The notes: generated by a model not told the origin, from the letters alone. Positions 1-10,272 are shown, numbered from the stretch's first letter. The stretch is 64,000 nt of DNA from Diaphorobacter sp. HDW4A (GCF_011305995.1 NZ_CP049910.1:3596001-3660000), one strand, 5' to 3'. Made by a program: numbers and translations.

Positions 1-1
1 T

Positions 2-214
2 CTGGGCCTCCTGTCCATTCATCGCCTTGCGATTGAGCGCCCCTCCCTGCTCATCGTTCCGCCGGGTGTCTGGCATGGCGTACAAGCCGTATCCGATTCG
101 CCGGCCATCGTCATCAACGCCGTCGACATTGCGTATTCATACGAAGACCCCGATCACTGGCGCCTGCCCTCTAACTCCGCCGAAATCCCGTACCAGTTCA
201 AGCATCGCGCGTGA
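2..214 (+). CDS. dTDP-4-dehydrorhamnose 3,5-epimerase-like cupin, C-terminal part
   Basis: Only the last 70 codons are inside the window; the start lies to the left. The frame reads through VPPGVWHGVQ and then YSYEDPDHWRLP, which resemble the C-terminal half of RmlC-type cupins that epimerise dTDP-4-keto-6-deoxyglucose on the way to dTDP-rhamnose. The stop TGA at 212-214 overlaps the GTG start of the next gene, so the two are translationally coupled. Together with the following glycosyltransferase this suggests the tail of a surface polysaccharide cluster. It could instead be a related sugar-nucleotide cupin (FdtA or WbtF type); the visible part is too short to separate these. Confidence 0.6.
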   Translation: MGLLSIHRLAIERPSLLIVPPGVWHGVQAVSDSPAIVINAVDIAYSYEDPDHWRLPSNSAEIPYQFKHRA

Positions 215-1593
215 GCACATCGGCCGGATCGCCCATGCCCCGCGTCTCCATCATCATGGCGGCCTATGGGCGGCCACATCTGTTGAGATGGGCAATAGAG
301 TCCATTCAGAATCAAACCGTCACGGACTGGGAGCTGCTGGTGGTGTCCGACGCCTGCCCGCTGGGAACGGCCGAGACGGCTCAGGCATTGGCAGACGCAG
401 ACCATCGCATCCGCGTCATCCAGATGACCCGCAATTGGGGCGAACAATCCGGCCCTAACAATGTGGGGCTTGCCCGATCATGCGCACCGCTGGTTGCATT
501 TCTCAATCAGGACGACCTCTGGTTTCCAGACCACCTGGAAGTGCTGATCGACTGGATCGACGCCGCCGGAGCGGACATTGCTGTGGGTGCGAGCGCACAC
601 GTGGGTTTTGCTCCCGATGGGGATATGAGGCGCTGCCCCAGCGGTTTGGCCGGAATGGGCGACAACGGAGCGTACTGCCCCGTCAAGACTTTTTCGCCGA
701 TGTCCGCATGGTTGGTGAAAAGGCACTGCTTTGAACGCATCGGAGTGCTTCCACGCGCTGCTGAATGCGTTGCCGAGTCGTCGCAAACCTGGCTGTTCAG
801 GGCATGGAAACGCAAGCTGAAAATAGCCACAGCAACCGAACTCACCTGCCTGATCTTCTCTTCGGGCAGTCGCGCCAATTCCTACCTGAATGGGGACAGT
901 CGGGAGCAGGCGTATTTCGGTGAGCAGATCCACAGCAATCCCTATCTGCGCTCACGTATTCTTGCCCATGCCAGTCCAAGTTATTGCCCCGAATCCAATC
1001 CGCGCAAGGAGTTCTTCAAGTTTCACTTCAAGAAGCTGCAAGCCCATCTGGGCTTGTTTCCTCGCGCCTTGGAATTCTGGTTCAAACATGACCGACGATC
1101 TGGCGACTACATACACCATCTGAGGTCGATACGTGGTCTTGCCGACCATGCGGCAAAGACATCAAACTATTCGCAGGTTCTGCGCCGTCGCTGGATCAAT
1201 CGCAACTGTCTCTATGAAGCGGGAACGCGCATCGACTGCTGCGAAGGCGGCCAGGCTGAACGACATCTGGGCGATGGCTGGTGTCTCGCTGACGATATCG
1301 GCTGCCTCATGCATGCGACAACGGTCGGAGTGCACTTTCGCCTTCAAGGACAGAATGTGCGGGCAACGCGCCTCGTCACCCTGTGGCAACTACCGCCGGG
1401 AGCGATTCTCTATGCAGGAGTGAACGGCACAGGCATTGCGCTTGCGAGTGCTGTCGAATCCAACGAACTGTCAGGAGCGGCCGAATGGGTCTGGGAACTT
1501 CCGGCCGATGCCAATGCAACGACTCGAATACTGAACTTTGAAATCCACTCACCCACGCCCGGCTGTCGGCTGGTTCGGATGCGCCTGGAATAA
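211..1593 (+). CDS. Family 2 glycosyltransferase
   Basis: A 460-residue protein with a GT-A fold at residues 11-230: the nucleotide-binding start VSIIMAAYGR (residues 12-21), the LVVSDACP strand (43-50) and the metal-binding acidic pair in NQDDLW (D101, D102). Such enzymes move an activated sugar to a growing surface glycan on the cytoplasmic face of the membrane. The last 200 residues have no domain that I recognise. The GTG start at 211 overlaps the preceding stop by 4 bases, which favours it over the in-frame ATG at 235. Donor and acceptor cannot be read from the sequence. It converges with the next gene, leaving a 23-base gap. Confidence 0.85.
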   Translation: MSTSAGSPMPRVSIIMAAYGRPHLLRWAIESIQNQTVTDWELLVVSDACPLGTAETAQALADADHRIRVIQMTRNWGEQSGPNNVGLARSCAPLVAFLNQDDLWFPDHLEVLIDWIDAAGADIAVGASAHVGFAPDGDMRRCPSGLAGMGDNGAYCPVKTFSPMSAWLVKRHCFERIGVLPRAAECVAESSQTWLFRAWKRKLKIATATELTCLIFSSGSRANSYLNGDSREQAYFGEQIHSNPYLRSRILAHASPSYCPESNPRKEFFKFHFKKLQAHLGLFPRALEFWFKHDRRSGDYIHHLRSIRGLADHAAKTSNYSQVLRRRWINRNCLYEAGTRIDCCEGGQAERHLGDGWCLADDIGCLMHATTVGVHFRLQGQNVRATRLVTLWQLPPGAILYAGVNGTGIALASAVESNELSGAAEWVWELPADANATTRILNFEIHSPTPGCRLVRMRLE

Positions 1594-1616
1594 CGTGAAA
1601 AGTTCAAGCGAAACGC

Positions 1617-2120
1617 TTACTGCAACGTTTTCTTGGCCGACTCCGGCAGCACGAACGGCATGACGTCGATACCCTCCTCCAGCAGTTCCGCTGTTTCCTC
1701 GGCCGAGGCCTGACCGCGGATGCCACGTTCGGGGGCGTCGCCGTAGTGAATGCGGCGGGCTTCCTGAGCAAAGCGTTCGCCCACGTTTTCGGTGTTGGCG
1801 ATGACGTGACGGGCGGCACGCAGCCACGCATCCTGCAACTGGGATTGCAGTTCGGCGGGCAGCGGCGCGGGGCGGTTGCTCACGTCGTGCTGCGGTGCTT
1901 GAGGCTCCTCGCTGGGCTTGCCCTGCTGTGCTGACTTTGGTTCTGCCGAAGACGAACGCAGGTTCAGACGTGGAGCGCTCAAGCCCTTGCGGATATGGGA
2001 GCTGCCGCACATGGGGCATTGCACGAGGGCGCGCTCCATCTGGGACTGAAAGTCTTCTTCAGAGGCGAACCAGCCTTCAAAGCGGTGGTCGGCATCGCAA
2101 AGCAGATCAAGCACCTTCAT
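1617..2120 (-). CDS. DUF1178 family protein
   Basis: A 167-residue soluble protein of the DUF1178 family, common in beta- and alphaproteobacteria. The N-terminus MKVLDLLCDADHRFEGWF is typical of the family, as is the CPMCG knuckle (C35, C38), which with C8 could bind zinc. The middle is rich in Pro, Gln and Ala and probably disordered; the C-terminal 70 residues are conserved in the family. No function is established. It lies downstream of the nuo operon on the same strand, after a gap of about 108 bases, as in related genomes, but nothing in the sequence ties it to complex I. Confidence 0.85.
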   Translation of the reverse strand: MKVLDLLCDADHRFEGWFASEEDFQSQMERALVQCPMCGSSHIRKGLSAPRLNLRSSSAEPKSAQQGKPSEEPQAPQHDVSNRPAPLPAELQSQLQDAWLRAARHVIANTENVGERFAQEARRIHYGDAPERGIRGQASAEETAELLEEGIDVMPFVLPESAKKTLQ

Positions 2121-2228
2121 ATCGGAGGATCAATCAATCAACAGCAGTCAACAAAGTGGGGCACGGGTTGATGATGCATCGTCGCGCTGGCAAAGCACAT
2201 CAAGAGGCGCATGGTAGCGCCAAATGCG

Positions 2229-2543
2229 TCAGCCGCGGCGACGCATCAAATAGCGGTACACGAAGCCCGGGAATGCGAGCGTAAGGAACAGTGTGCCGGT
2301 GATCGCGTAGAACTCCCAGCCTTGTGGGGAATTCTGGCCCGCGCGGCGCTCGAGCAGCATGGCCACGGCGCCGACGATGAGATAGAGCACCACCAGTTCG
2401 AGCAGGCGAATGGCGAAGGGCTTGTTTGCGCCCTTGGACTTGGGAAGCGGCCCCACGAGCATGAGGCGCTGAGAAAGGAAGGGCCAGTTGGCGGCGGCGA
2501 ACGCCGCCAGAATCACGAGCCAGATTGCAGCTGTCTGTGACAT
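2229..2543 (-). CDS. DUF2818 family membrane protein
   Basis: A 104-residue integral membrane protein with three likely transmembrane segments (about residues 5-25, 45-63 and 78-97) and a basic C-terminus YRYLMRRRG. It matches the DUF2818 family, found almost only in Burkholderiales directly behind nuoN. The 35-base gap to nuoN and the shared strand suggest co-transcription. A role in complex I assembly or stability is a reasonable guess from position only; no catalytic motif is visible. Confidence 0.8.
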   Translation of the reverse strand: MSQTAAIWLVILAAFAAANWPFLSQRLMLVGPLPKSKGANKPFAIRLLELVVLYLIVGAVAMLLERRAGQNSPQGWEFYAITGTLFLTLAFPGFVYRYLMRRRG

Positions 2544-2578
2544 GCGGCCTCTTCCTTTTCTTGGTTTGCTTCAGTCGA

Positions 2579-4072
2579 TCAGGTGGCCAGTGCGCGCACG
2601 ATGGCATCGGCGCACAGGCTCATCAGGCCGCCGGGCAACAGGCCCAGCACCAGCAGCGCTGCGGCGTTGAGCGTGAGCACGGTGCGCACGTCCATCGGAG
2701 CGGACACGCTCGTGGCGGTGAGCGGCTTGTCGAAGTACATGACCTTCACGACGCGCAGGTAGTAGAACGCACCGATCAGCGACATGATCACGGCGAACAC
2801 AGCCAGAGCGATGTGCGAGGTGGCACCCGACGAAATCAGCGCCTGCAGCACCGACAGCTTGGCGTAGAAGCCCACCAGCGGAGGAATACCGGCCATGGAG
2901 AACAGGCAGATCGCCATCACGCCGGCGTACAGCGGGCTGCGTTGGTTCAGGCCTGCGAAGTCGGAGATTTCTTCGCTTTCGAAACCGTCACGTGCCAGCA
3001 GCAAGATCACGCCGAAGGCGGCCAGCGTGGTCAGCACATAGGTCACCACGTAGAACATGGCGGCGCTGTAGGCGTTCTCGACAGCGTTGGCGTCCACGTT
3101 GCCGTGGATGACGCCGGACATCAGGCCGAGGAGCACGAAGCCCATCTGCGAGATGGTCGAATAGGCCAGCATGCGCTTGATGTTGGTCTGCATCAGACCG
3201 GCGAGGTTACCAATGAGCAGCGAGCAGACCGCCATCACCATCAGCATCTGTTGCCAGTCGAAAGCGAGCGGCAGCAGGCCATCGACCAGAAGACGCATGG
3301 TCATGCCGAAGGCGGCGAGCTTGGGGGCGCTACCGATCATCAGCGTGATCGACGTAGGCGCGCCTTGGTAGACGTCAGGCACCCACATGTGGAAAGGCAC
3401 GACACCGAGCTTGAAGCCCAGACCGGCCACCACGAACACCGTACCGAACACGAGGACCTGATGACGGATCTGACCACCGTTGATCGCCTGGAACACCTGA
3501 CCGATGTCGAGCGAACCGGTGGCGCCATAGATCATCGACAGACCGTAGAGCAGGAAACCCGAAGCCATCGCGCCGAGCACGAAATACTTCATGGCGGCTT
3601 CGACCGATTGCGAATGGTCGCGGCGCAGTGCCACCAGCGCGTAGCTGGCCAGAGTCAGCAGTTCGAGGCCGAGGTAGATGACCAGGAAGTTGTTGGCGCC
3701 GATCATCACGAACATGCCCAGCAGCGCGAGCAGCGAGAGCGTGAACATTTCACCGCCGCGCAGCATATCGCGGTCGGCGGCGTAGGGACGGCCATAGACC
3801 ATCGTGACCATCATCGCCACGGCGGCGAAGCACTTGAGCCAGCTGCCCATGGCGTCGGAGACCACCATGTTGCCCCAGCCGTAGAACGTGGTGCCGTTGC
3901 GGGCATACATGGCTTCGAGCACGGCCACGACGAGCAGCGTGAGCAGCGTGAGGATGTAGGTTGGAGTACGGCCTTTGCTTTTGACGCCCAGGTCGACCAG
4001 CGCAATCACGCAGGCCATGACCAGGAGGACGATCTCCGGATAAATTGCCAGCCAGCTGATGTTGTCAATCAT
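2579..4072 (-). CDS. nuoN: NADH-quinone oxidoreductase subunit N
   Basis: A 497-residue antiporter-like membrane subunit of respiratory complex I, with about 14 hydrophobic helices. The Mrp-type proton-channel core includes LVIYLGLELLTLASYALVAL and GVVPFHMWVPDVYQGAPT, which hold the membrane-embedded Glu and Lys residues known from this family. It pumps protons when NADH is oxidised and quinone reduced. It is the last nuo gene, 24 bases after nuoM, and ends the canonical nuoA-N order. The ATG at 4072 gives the usual length. Confidence 0.97.
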   Translation of the reverse strand: MIDNISWLAIYPEIVLLVMACVIALVDLGVKSKGRTPTYILTLLTLLVVAVLEAMYARNGTTFYGWGNMVVSDAMGSWLKCFAAVAMMVTMVYGRPYAADRDMLRGGEMFTLSLLALLGMFVMIGANNFLVIYLGLELLTLASYALVALRRDHSQSVEAAMKYFVLGAMASGFLLYGLSMIYGATGSLDIGQVFQAINGGQIRHQVLVFGTVFVVAGLGFKLGVVPFHMWVPDVYQGAPTSITLMIGSAPKLAAFGMTMRLLVDGLLPLAFDWQQMLMVMAVCSLLIGNLAGLMQTNIKRMLAYSTISQMGFVLLGLMSGVIHGNVDANAVENAYSAAMFYVVTYVLTTLAAFGVILLLARDGFESEEISDFAGLNQRSPLYAGVMAICLFSMAGIPPLVGFYAKLSVLQALISSGATSHIALAVFAVIMSLIGAFYYLRVVKVMYFDKPLTATSVSAPMDVRTVLTLNAAALLVLGLLPGGLMSLCADAIVRALAT

Positions 4073-4096
4073 TTCTTATCTCTCAATCCAGTCTGG

Positions 4097-5572
4097 TCAG
4101 TTCAATTTCGACTGCGCGACGTGCTTGATCAGCTCGGCAACCGAAACGTCCATCACATCGGTGAATGGCTTCGGATACAGACCCATGTACAGCACGGCAA
4201 TCGCCAAAATGCCCAACACCAGGAACTCGCGGCAACTGATGTCCTTGAGCTTGGCGACGTGGTCGTTGCCCACCGGACCCAGGTACACGCGCTTGTACAT
4301 CCACAGGGTGTAGGCAGCGCCGAAGATCAGTGCCGTGGCGGAGCCAAGGCCGATCCAGAAGTTGTATTGCACGGCACCCAGAATCACCATCCACTCACCG
4401 ACGAAACCAGCGGTTGCGGGCAGACCGCAGTTGGCCATGGCGAACAGCAGTGCGAACGCGGCGAACTTGGGCATGGTGTTGACCACGCCGCCGTAGGCCG
4501 AGATCTCACGCGAGTGGACGCGGTCATACAGCACCCCGATGCACAGGAACATCGCGCCGGACACGAAGCCGTGGGCAATCATCTGCACGATGCCGCCGGA
4601 GATGCCGAGGTTGTTGAAGATGAAGAAGCCCAACGTCACGAAACCCATGTGGGCAACGGACGAGTAAGCCACCAGTTTCTTCATGTCGCGCTGGACCAGC
4701 GCCACCACGCCGACGTAGATCACGGCAATCAGCGACAGCGTGATCATGAGCCAGGCCCATTCGCGCGCGGCATCGGGAGCGATCGGCAGCGAGAAGCGCA
4801 GGAAACCATAGGCACCGAGCTTCAGCATGATCGCAGCCAGCACAGCGGAGCCGCCGGTAGGTGCTTCCACGTGCACGTCTGGCAGCCAGGTGTGCACCGG
4901 GAACATCGGCACCTTCACCGCGAAAGCGGCGAAGAAGGCAAAGAACAGCAGCGTCTGGGCCTTGCCCGACAGAGGCAGTTGGTGCCATGTGGCGATGTCG
5001 AAGCTGCCGCCCGAAGCGTTGTAAAGGTAGATCAACGCGATCAGCATCAACAGCGAACCGAACAACGTGTACAGGAAGAACTTGAACGCGGCGTAGATAC
5101 GGTTCGGACCGCCCCAGATGCCGATGATCAGGTACATCGGAATCAGTGTGGCTTCGAAGAACACATAGAACAGAATGCCGTCCAGTGCCGAGAACACGCC
5201 GATCATGATGCCCGAGAGGATCAGGAACGAAGCGAAGTACTGGTTCACGCGCTCGGTGATGTTCTCCCACGAGGCGATCACCACGATCACGGTGATGAAG
5301 GCTGTCAGCGGAACGAACCAGAAGCTCAGGCCATCCACGCCCAAGTGGTAATGCACATTGAAGCGCTCGATCCACATGGCCTTTTCAACGAACTGCGCAG
5401 CCGCAGTCGTGTTGTCGAAACCGGAGAACATGGGCAGCGTGACCGCCAGCCCGACCAGTGCACCGATCAGCGCGATCCAGCGCACCATAGGTGCTTGGGA
5501 ATCACGCCCGAAGAAGAGCAGCAGAACGCCAAAGGCGATCGGTGCCCAGATTGCAAGACTCAACAAACCCAT
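4097..5572 (-). CDS. nuoM: NADH-quinone oxidoreductase subunit M
   Basis: A 491-residue polytopic subunit of complex I, homologous to Mrp antiporters. The conserved segment FAVKVPMFPVHTWLPDVHVE carries the broken-helix proton channel, and FFEATLIPMYLIIGIWGG carries the conserved membrane Glu. It sits between nuoL and nuoN with short gaps (16 and 24 bases), as expected for one polycistronic message. Length and N-terminus (MGLLSLAIW) are normal for the family. Confidence 0.97.
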   Translation of the reverse strand: MGLLSLAIWAPIAFGVLLLFFGRDSQAPMVRWIALIGALVGLAVTLPMFSGFDNTTAAAQFVEKAMWIERFNVHYHLGVDGLSFWFVPLTAFITVIVVIASWENITERVNQYFASFLILSGIMIGVFSALDGILFYVFFEATLIPMYLIIGIWGGPNRIYAAFKFFLYTLFGSLLMLIALIYLYNASGGSFDIATWHQLPLSGKAQTLLFFAFFAAFAVKVPMFPVHTWLPDVHVEAPTGGSAVLAAIMLKLGAYGFLRFSLPIAPDAAREWAWLMITLSLIAVIYVGVVALVQRDMKKLVAYSSVAHMGFVTLGFFIFNNLGISGGIVQMIAHGFVSGAMFLCIGVLYDRVHSREISAYGGVVNTMPKFAAFALLFAMANCGLPATAGFVGEWMVILGAVQYNFWIGLGSATALIFGAAYTLWMYKRVYLGPVGNDHVAKLKDISCREFLVLGILAIAVLYMGLYPKPFTDVMDVSVAELIKHVAQSKLN

Positions 5573-5588
5573 TTTTATATTTCTCCTA

Positions 5589-7628
5589 CTACTTGTTGAG
5601 CCACACGAAGTACGTCATGAGCGCGAACACACCCAGGATCATGACCAACGCGTAGTGATAGAGATAACCCGTCTGCCAGCGGCGTGCCAGCTGACCGAGC
5701 TTGGCCATCAGCTTCCAGGAACCATTGACGACAGCGCCGTCGATGATGGCCTGATCGCCAACCTTCCAGAACACGGTACCGAATGCGCGAGCGCCACGGG
5801 CGAAGATGTTTTCGTAGACCCAGTCCACGCCGTACTTGCCTTCCAGAACCTGGTAAAGACCAATGCTCTTGGAGATCGACATGATCTTGGCAGGAATGGC
5901 AGGCCAGACCATGTAGAACAGATAGGCTGTCACCACACCGGCCAGAGCCAGCCAGAACGGCGCTGCGGTGAAACCGTGCAGAGCCATGGAAACCCAGTCG
6001 TGGATCTCGTGGCGCAGCTCGGCCATCGCGTGGTGCTTGCTTTCGTCGACGAAGATCACGCCCTTGAAGAAGTCACCCAGCACCATCGGGGCCAGCGCCA
6101 TCGCGCCGATCACCACCGAAGGAATGGCCAACAGCATCAGTGGGCCAGTCACCACAAGCGGCGACTCATGCGGCTTGGCATCGTGGCCATGGCCGTGGTG
6201 GTCGTCATGTGAGTGATGGTCGTCGTGGTGCGCATCGGGGTTCTGGTCGTAGCGCTCCTTGCCGTGAAAGACGATGAAGTACAGACGGAACGAGTAGAAC
6301 GCCGTGATGAACACACCGGCCAGCACCGCGAAGTTGGCGAAGCCAGCTGCAGGCAGGTTGGAGGCGTGCACCGCTTCGATGATCGCGTCCTTGGAGTAGA
6401 AGCCCGAGAAGAACGGTGTGCCGATCAGCGCGAGGTTGCCCAAGAGGAAGGTGATCCAGGTGATCGGCATGTACTTGCGCACGCCGCCCATCCAGCGGAT
6501 ATCCTGATTGTGGTGCATGCCCATGATGACGGAACCTGCGCCAAGGAACAGCAGTGCCTTGAAGAACGCGTGCGTCATCAGGTGGAACACGGAGACCGAG
6601 TAGGCCGACACGCCCAGAGCGATGGTCATGTAGCCCAGCTGCGAAAGCGTGGAGTACGCGATCACGCGCTTGATGTCGTTCTGGATGATGCCCAGGATAC
6701 CCATGAACAGCGCCGTGATGGAGCCGATCACGACGATCAGGTTGAGCGCCACATCCGACATTTCATAGAGCGGCGACATGCGCGAGACCATGAAGATGCC
6801 GGCCGTCACCATGGTGGCGGCGTGGATCAGCGCGGAGATGGGGGTAGGACCTTCCATCGAATCGGGCAGCCATGCGTGCAACGGGAACTGGGCCGACTTG
6901 CCCATCGCGCCCACGAACAGGCAGATGGCGGTCACCGTGACCAGCAGCCAGCCGGTGCCAGGCAGCGTGGTGTTCTGCAGCTCGGGCAGCTTGGCGAAGA
7001 TTTCCGAGTAGTTCAGCGTGCCGGTATAGGCGGCGATCAGGCCGATGCCGAGGATGAAGCCGAAGTCACCCACACGGTTGACCAGGAAGGCCTTCATGTT
7101 GGCGAAGATCGCGGATTCCTTCTTGTAGTAGAAGCCGATCAGCAGATACGACACCAGACCCACGGCTTCCCAGCCGAAGAACAGCTGCAGCAGGTTGTTG
7201 GCCATCACCAGCATCAGCATGGAGAAGGTGAACAGCGAGATGTACGAGAAGAAGCGGTCGTAGCCGTCGTCTTCCGCCATGTAGCCCATGGTGTAGATGT
7301 GAACCATCAGCGACACGAAGGTCACGACGCACATCATCATCGCGGTGATGCTGTCGATCAGGAAACCGACTTCCATCTTCAGACCACCCACCTGCATCCA
7401 GGTGTAGATGGTCTGGTTGAACGTGGCGCCTTCGAAGACGACCTGCTTGAACACATAAGCGGACAGCAGGAACGACAGCAGCACACCCAGAATCGTCAGC
7501 GAACTGCTGCCGGTACGGCCGATTTTGTTGCCGCCAAAAGCGGTGCCCCAGATACCCGCCAAGGCTGAGCCGACCAGCGGTGCCAAGGGCACTGCCAGCA
7601 GCATTGATGCATTAAGGGTTTGACTCAT
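5589..7628 (-). CDS. nuoL: NADH-quinone oxidoreductase subunit L
   Basis: A 679-residue distal antiporter-like subunit of complex I, with the long lateral helix expected near the C-terminus. The motifs LLQLFFGWEAVGLVSYLLIG and QFPLHAWLPDSMEGPTPISA mark the proton channel. Residues about 460-486 form a soluble loop very rich in His and Asp (runs such as HHDDHHSHDDHHGHGHD), an insertion seen in several betaproteobacterial NuoL proteins that may bind metal. Gaps of 24 and 16 bases to nuoK and nuoM support one operon. Confidence 0.97.
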   Translation of the reverse strand: MSQTLNASMLLAVPLAPLVGSALAGIWGTAFGGNKIGRTGSSSLTILGVLLSFLLSAYVFKQVVFEGATFNQTIYTWMQVGGLKMEVGFLIDSITAMMMCVVTFVSLMVHIYTMGYMAEDDGYDRFFSYISLFTFSMLMLVMANNLLQLFFGWEAVGLVSYLLIGFYYKKESAIFANMKAFLVNRVGDFGFILGIGLIAAYTGTLNYSEIFAKLPELQNTTLPGTGWLLVTVTAICLFVGAMGKSAQFPLHAWLPDSMEGPTPISALIHAATMVTAGIFMVSRMSPLYEMSDVALNLIVVIGSITALFMGILGIIQNDIKRVIAYSTLSQLGYMTIALGVSAYSVSVFHLMTHAFFKALLFLGAGSVIMGMHHNQDIRWMGGVRKYMPITWITFLLGNLALIGTPFFSGFYSKDAIIEAVHASNLPAAGFANFAVLAGVFITAFYSFRLYFIVFHGKERYDQNPDAHHDDHHSHDDHHGHGHDAKPHESPLVVTGPLMLLAIPSVVIGAMALAPMVLGDFFKGVIFVDESKHHAMAELRHEIHDWVSMALHGFTAAPFWLALAGVVTAYLFYMVWPAIPAKIMSISKSIGLYQVLEGKYGVDWVYENIFARGARAFGTVFWKVGDQAIIDGAVVNGSWKLMAKLGQLARRWQTGYLYHYALVMILGVFALMTYFVWLNK

Positions 7629-7652
7629 TCTTCAGAACCTTTGTTATGCGCC

Positions 7653-7961
7653 TCAACCCTTGAGGGTGTCGAGCTCTTCAGCGTTGATGTTGCGGTTGTT
7701 GCGGAACAGCAGCACCAGAATCGCCAGACCAATGGCCGACTCCGCGGCAGCCACAGTCAGGATGAAGAACACGAATACCTGGCCATGCATGTCGCCGAGG
7801 TAATGGGAGAACGCGACGAAATTCATATTGACGGCCAGAAGCATCAGCTCGATGGCCATCAGCAGAACGATGAGGTTCTTGCGATTGAGGAAAATGCCCA
7901 CCACCGACATGGCGAACAACATGGCGCCCAGTGCCAGAAAGTGACCCAAAGTCAAAGTCAT
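7653..7961 (-). CDS. nuoK: NADH-quinone oxidoreductase subunit K
   Basis: A 102-residue, three-helix subunit of the complex I membrane arm. It has the conserved membrane carboxylates in [19 protein letters not shown] and in [18 protein letters not shown], which form part of the E-channel linking quinone reduction to the proton pumps. Its start at 7961 overlaps the last base of nuoJ. Length is exactly that of the family. Confidence 0.97.
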   Translation of the reverse strand: MTLTLGHFLALGAMLFAMSVVGIFLNRKNLIVLLMAIELMLLAVNMNFVAFSHYLGDMHGQVFVFFILTVAAAESAIGLAILVLLFRNNRNINAEELDTLKG

Positions 7962-8632
7962 TATTTCTTCTCCTCTGCTGCGGGTTCAGCTTCTGGCGCA
8001 GCAGGTGCGACAGGCTTTTGCACAGCGTCCATCTTCACAACCTTCAGACGGTCGGAAGCACGCACGCGGATCTGTTCGGAAGCGCTGGTGGCCTTGCTGT
8101 CCTTGCGTTGACGCAGGGTCAGCGCAATCGCGGCAATCATCGCGACCAGCAGAATCACGGCAGCAATTTCAATCGGGTACAAATACTCGGTGTAGAGCAG
8201 CTTGCCCAGTTCCTTGGTGTTCGAGTAAGGAATCACCTTGCCCGCAGCGTCCAGCACCACGGCCGCCGCCTTGGGCTCTTCCATGCCGCGGAAACCGCTC
8301 ATCAGCACCGCGCCCATTTCGAAGGCGACCAGTGCGCCAATGAAGGCGGCCAGCGGGAAGTGCCGCCAGAAGCCCTGACGCACGGTGTCGATGTTGATGT
8401 CCAGCATCATCACCACGAACAGGAACAGCACCATCACGGCGCCGAGGTACACGAGCACCAGAGCGATGCCGAGGAATTCAGCCTTGAGCAGCAGCCAGAT
8501 GGCAGCCGCCTGCGAGAAGGCCAGAATCAGATTGAGCACGGCGTGAACAGGGTTGCGCGCAGTGATCACCCGGAAGGCTGCAAACAGCAGCACTGCCGAG
8601 AACAGGTAGAAAAAGGCGGTTTTGGCGTCCAT
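7961..8632 (-). CDS. nuoJ: NADH-quinone oxidoreductase subunit J
   Basis: A 223-residue subunit with five membrane helices; helix 3 holds the conserved [19 protein letters not shown] with the pi-bulge tyrosine region important for coupling. The hydrophilic C-terminal tail (rich in Ala, Pro and Glu, ending AAEEKK) is longer than in Escherichia coli and looks disordered. It lies 35 bases after nuoI and overlaps nuoK by one base. Confidence 0.96.
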   Translation of the reverse strand: MDAKTAFFYLFSAVLLFAAFRVITARNPVHAVLNLILAFSQAAAIWLLLKAEFLGIALVLVYLGAVMVLFLFVVMMLDINIDTVRQGFWRHFPLAAFIGALVAFEMGAVLMSGFRGMEEPKAAAVVLDAAGKVIPYSNTKELGKLLYTEYLYPIEIAAVILLVAMIAAIALTLRQRKDSKATSASEQIRVRASDRLKVVKMDAVQKPVAPAAPEAEPAAEEKK

Positions 8633-8667
8633 GAATCGAATCTTCTTTTCTAGATCAAGGAGCCGCC

Positions 8668-9183
8668 TCAGCGGTACTTGGCATCTGCTGCCTTGTTGGC
8701 AGCGATTTCGGCTTCATAACGATCACCCACGGCCAGGAGCATGTCCTTGGTGTAGTACAGATCGCCACGCTTTTCGCCGTGGTATTCGAAGATGTGCGTT
8801 TCAACGATGGAGTCCACCGGGCAGCTTTCTTCGCAGAAGCCGCAGAAGATGCACTTGGTCAGATCGATGTCGTAGCGCGTGGTGCGGCGCGAGCCGTCAT
8901 CCCGCACATCCGATTCGATGGTGATGGCCATTGCCGGGCAAACGGCTTCGCAGAGCTTGCAGGCAATGCAACGCTCTTCGCCATTGTCGTAACGGCGCAG
9001 GGCGTGCAGGCCACGGAAACGCGGCGAGAGTGGCGTCTTCTCTTCAGGGAACTGCACCGTGATCTTGCGACGGAAGGTGTAACGGCCAGTCAGGGCCATG
9101 CCCTTGGCGAGTTCCCAGAGCATGAAGCTCTTGAAGAAATCCTTGATGGAGAAATTAGACGCAGGAGCAGTCACGGTAGTCAT
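8668..9183 (-). CDS. nuoI: NADH-quinone oxidoreductase subunit I
   Basis: A 171-residue ferredoxin-like subunit of the peripheral arm. Two complete tetranuclear iron-sulfur motifs are visible, [12 protein letters not shown] and [12 protein letters not shown], which ligate clusters N6a and N6b on the electron path to the quinone site. The first 30 residues form the amphipathic anchor that docks on NuoH. The start at 9183 is 12 bases after the nuoH stop. Confidence 0.97.
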   Translation of the reverse strand: MTTVTAPASNFSIKDFFKSFMLWELAKGMALTGRYTFRRKITVQFPEEKTPLSPRFRGLHALRRYDNGEERCIACKLCEAVCPAMAITIESDVRDDGSRRTTRYDIDLTKCIFCGFCEESCPVDSIVETHIFEYHGEKRGDLYYTKDMLLAVGDRYEAEIAANKAADAKYR

Positions 9184-9195
9184 TCTTGTCCCCGC

Positions 9196-10272
9196 TTATT
9201 TCCAGATATTCCATGGCGACAGGAGCCAGGCGGCAATCACGAGCAGCCAGATCAACGTCACAGGGATGAAGATCTTCCAGCCCAGACGCATGATCTGGTC
9301 ATAGCGGAAGCGCGGGAAGGTAGCGCGGATCCAGATGAACATGGACACCACGAGGAAGGTCTTGATCGCCAGCCAGATCCAGCCGGGGATGAAGCCGAGG
9401 AAGTCGAACGGTGGCAACCAGCCGCCGAGGAACATGATCACGGCGAGGATCGACACGAGCCACATGCTGGCGTATTCCGCCAGGAAGAAGACCGCGAAGC
9501 CCATGCCCGAGTACTCGACCATGTGACCGGCCACGATTTCCGCTTCGCCTTCCACCACGTCAAACGGGTGGCGGTTCGTTTCGGCGACCGAGGAGATCAG
9601 GTAGACGATGAAGATCGGGAACAGCGGCAGCCAGTTCCACGACAGGAAGCTTGCGCCCATGCTGGCGAACTGGCCTTGCGATTGACCGGCGACGATCTCG
9701 GTCAGGTTCATCGAACCGGAGACCATGATCACCACCAGGAAGCAGAAGCCCATGGCGATTTCGTAGGACACCATCTGTGCCGACGCGCGCAGCGCACCGA
9801 GGAAGGCATACTTGGAGTTCGAAGACCAGCCGGCGATGATCACGCCATAGACTTCGATCGAGGTGATCGCCATGATCAGCAGCAGACCTGCGTTCACGTT
9901 CGCCAGAGCGACATCGGGAGCGAAGGGAATCGCCACCCATGCGGCCAGCGCCGGCATGATCGCCATCAGCGGGCCCAGATAGAACAGGCCCTTGGCCGCA
10001 GCGGTCGGCTGGATCAGTTCCTTGGTCATCAGCTTCAGGCCATCGGCCAGAGGCTGGAGCAGACCCATGGGGCCCACGCGGTTGGGTCCGAAGCGGATCT
10101 GCATGAAGCCGAGCAGCTTGCGCTCCCACAGTGTGAGGTAGGCCACGGCGCCCATCAGCGGAGCGACGATGCAGACGATCTTGAGGAGGATCCAGAGCAC
10201 CGGCCACACCACGGCCGTCCACCAGCTCGTGCTGATGGCGTTCAGGCCGCCGTTGTAGATTGCGTCGATCAT
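9196..10272 (-). CDS. nuoH: NADH-quinone oxidoreductase subunit H
   Basis: A 358-residue membrane subunit with about eight helices that forms the quinone chamber together with NuoB and NuoD. The conserved cytoplasmic segment [19 protein letters not shown] and the acidic loop [19 protein letters not shown] are both present. Its start overlaps the nuoG stop by 4 bases (10269-10272), indicating translational coupling. No departure from the family is visible. Confidence 0.97.
   Translation of the reverse strand: MIDAIYNGGLNAISTSWWTAVVWPVLWILLKIVCIVAPLMGAVAYLTLWERKLLGFMQIRFGPNRVGPMGLLQPLADGLKLMTKELIQPTAAAKGLFYLGPLMAIMPALAAWVAIPFAPDVALANVNAGLLLIMAITSIEVYGVIIAGWSSNSKYAFLGALRASAQMVSYEIAMGFCFLVVIMVSGSMNLTEIVAGQSQGQFASMGASFLSWNWLPLFPIFIVYLISSVAETNRHPFDVVEGEAEIVAGHMVEYSGMGFAVFFLAEYASMWLVSILAVIMFLGGWLPPFDFLGFIPGWIWLAIKTFLVVSMFIWIRATFPRFRYDQIMRLGWKIFIPVTLIWLLVIAAWLLSPWNIWK

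Noticed and set aside
2525..5599. A 1024-codon open frame on the plus strand opposite nuoN and nuoM (and similar long frames opposite nuoL, nuoH, nuoG, nuoF, nuoD and pnp)
   Set aside because: They mirror strongly conserved genes and are rich in His, Gln, Asp and Arg, as expected of antisense frames in GC-rich DNA. No ribosome-binding sites or domains are seen.
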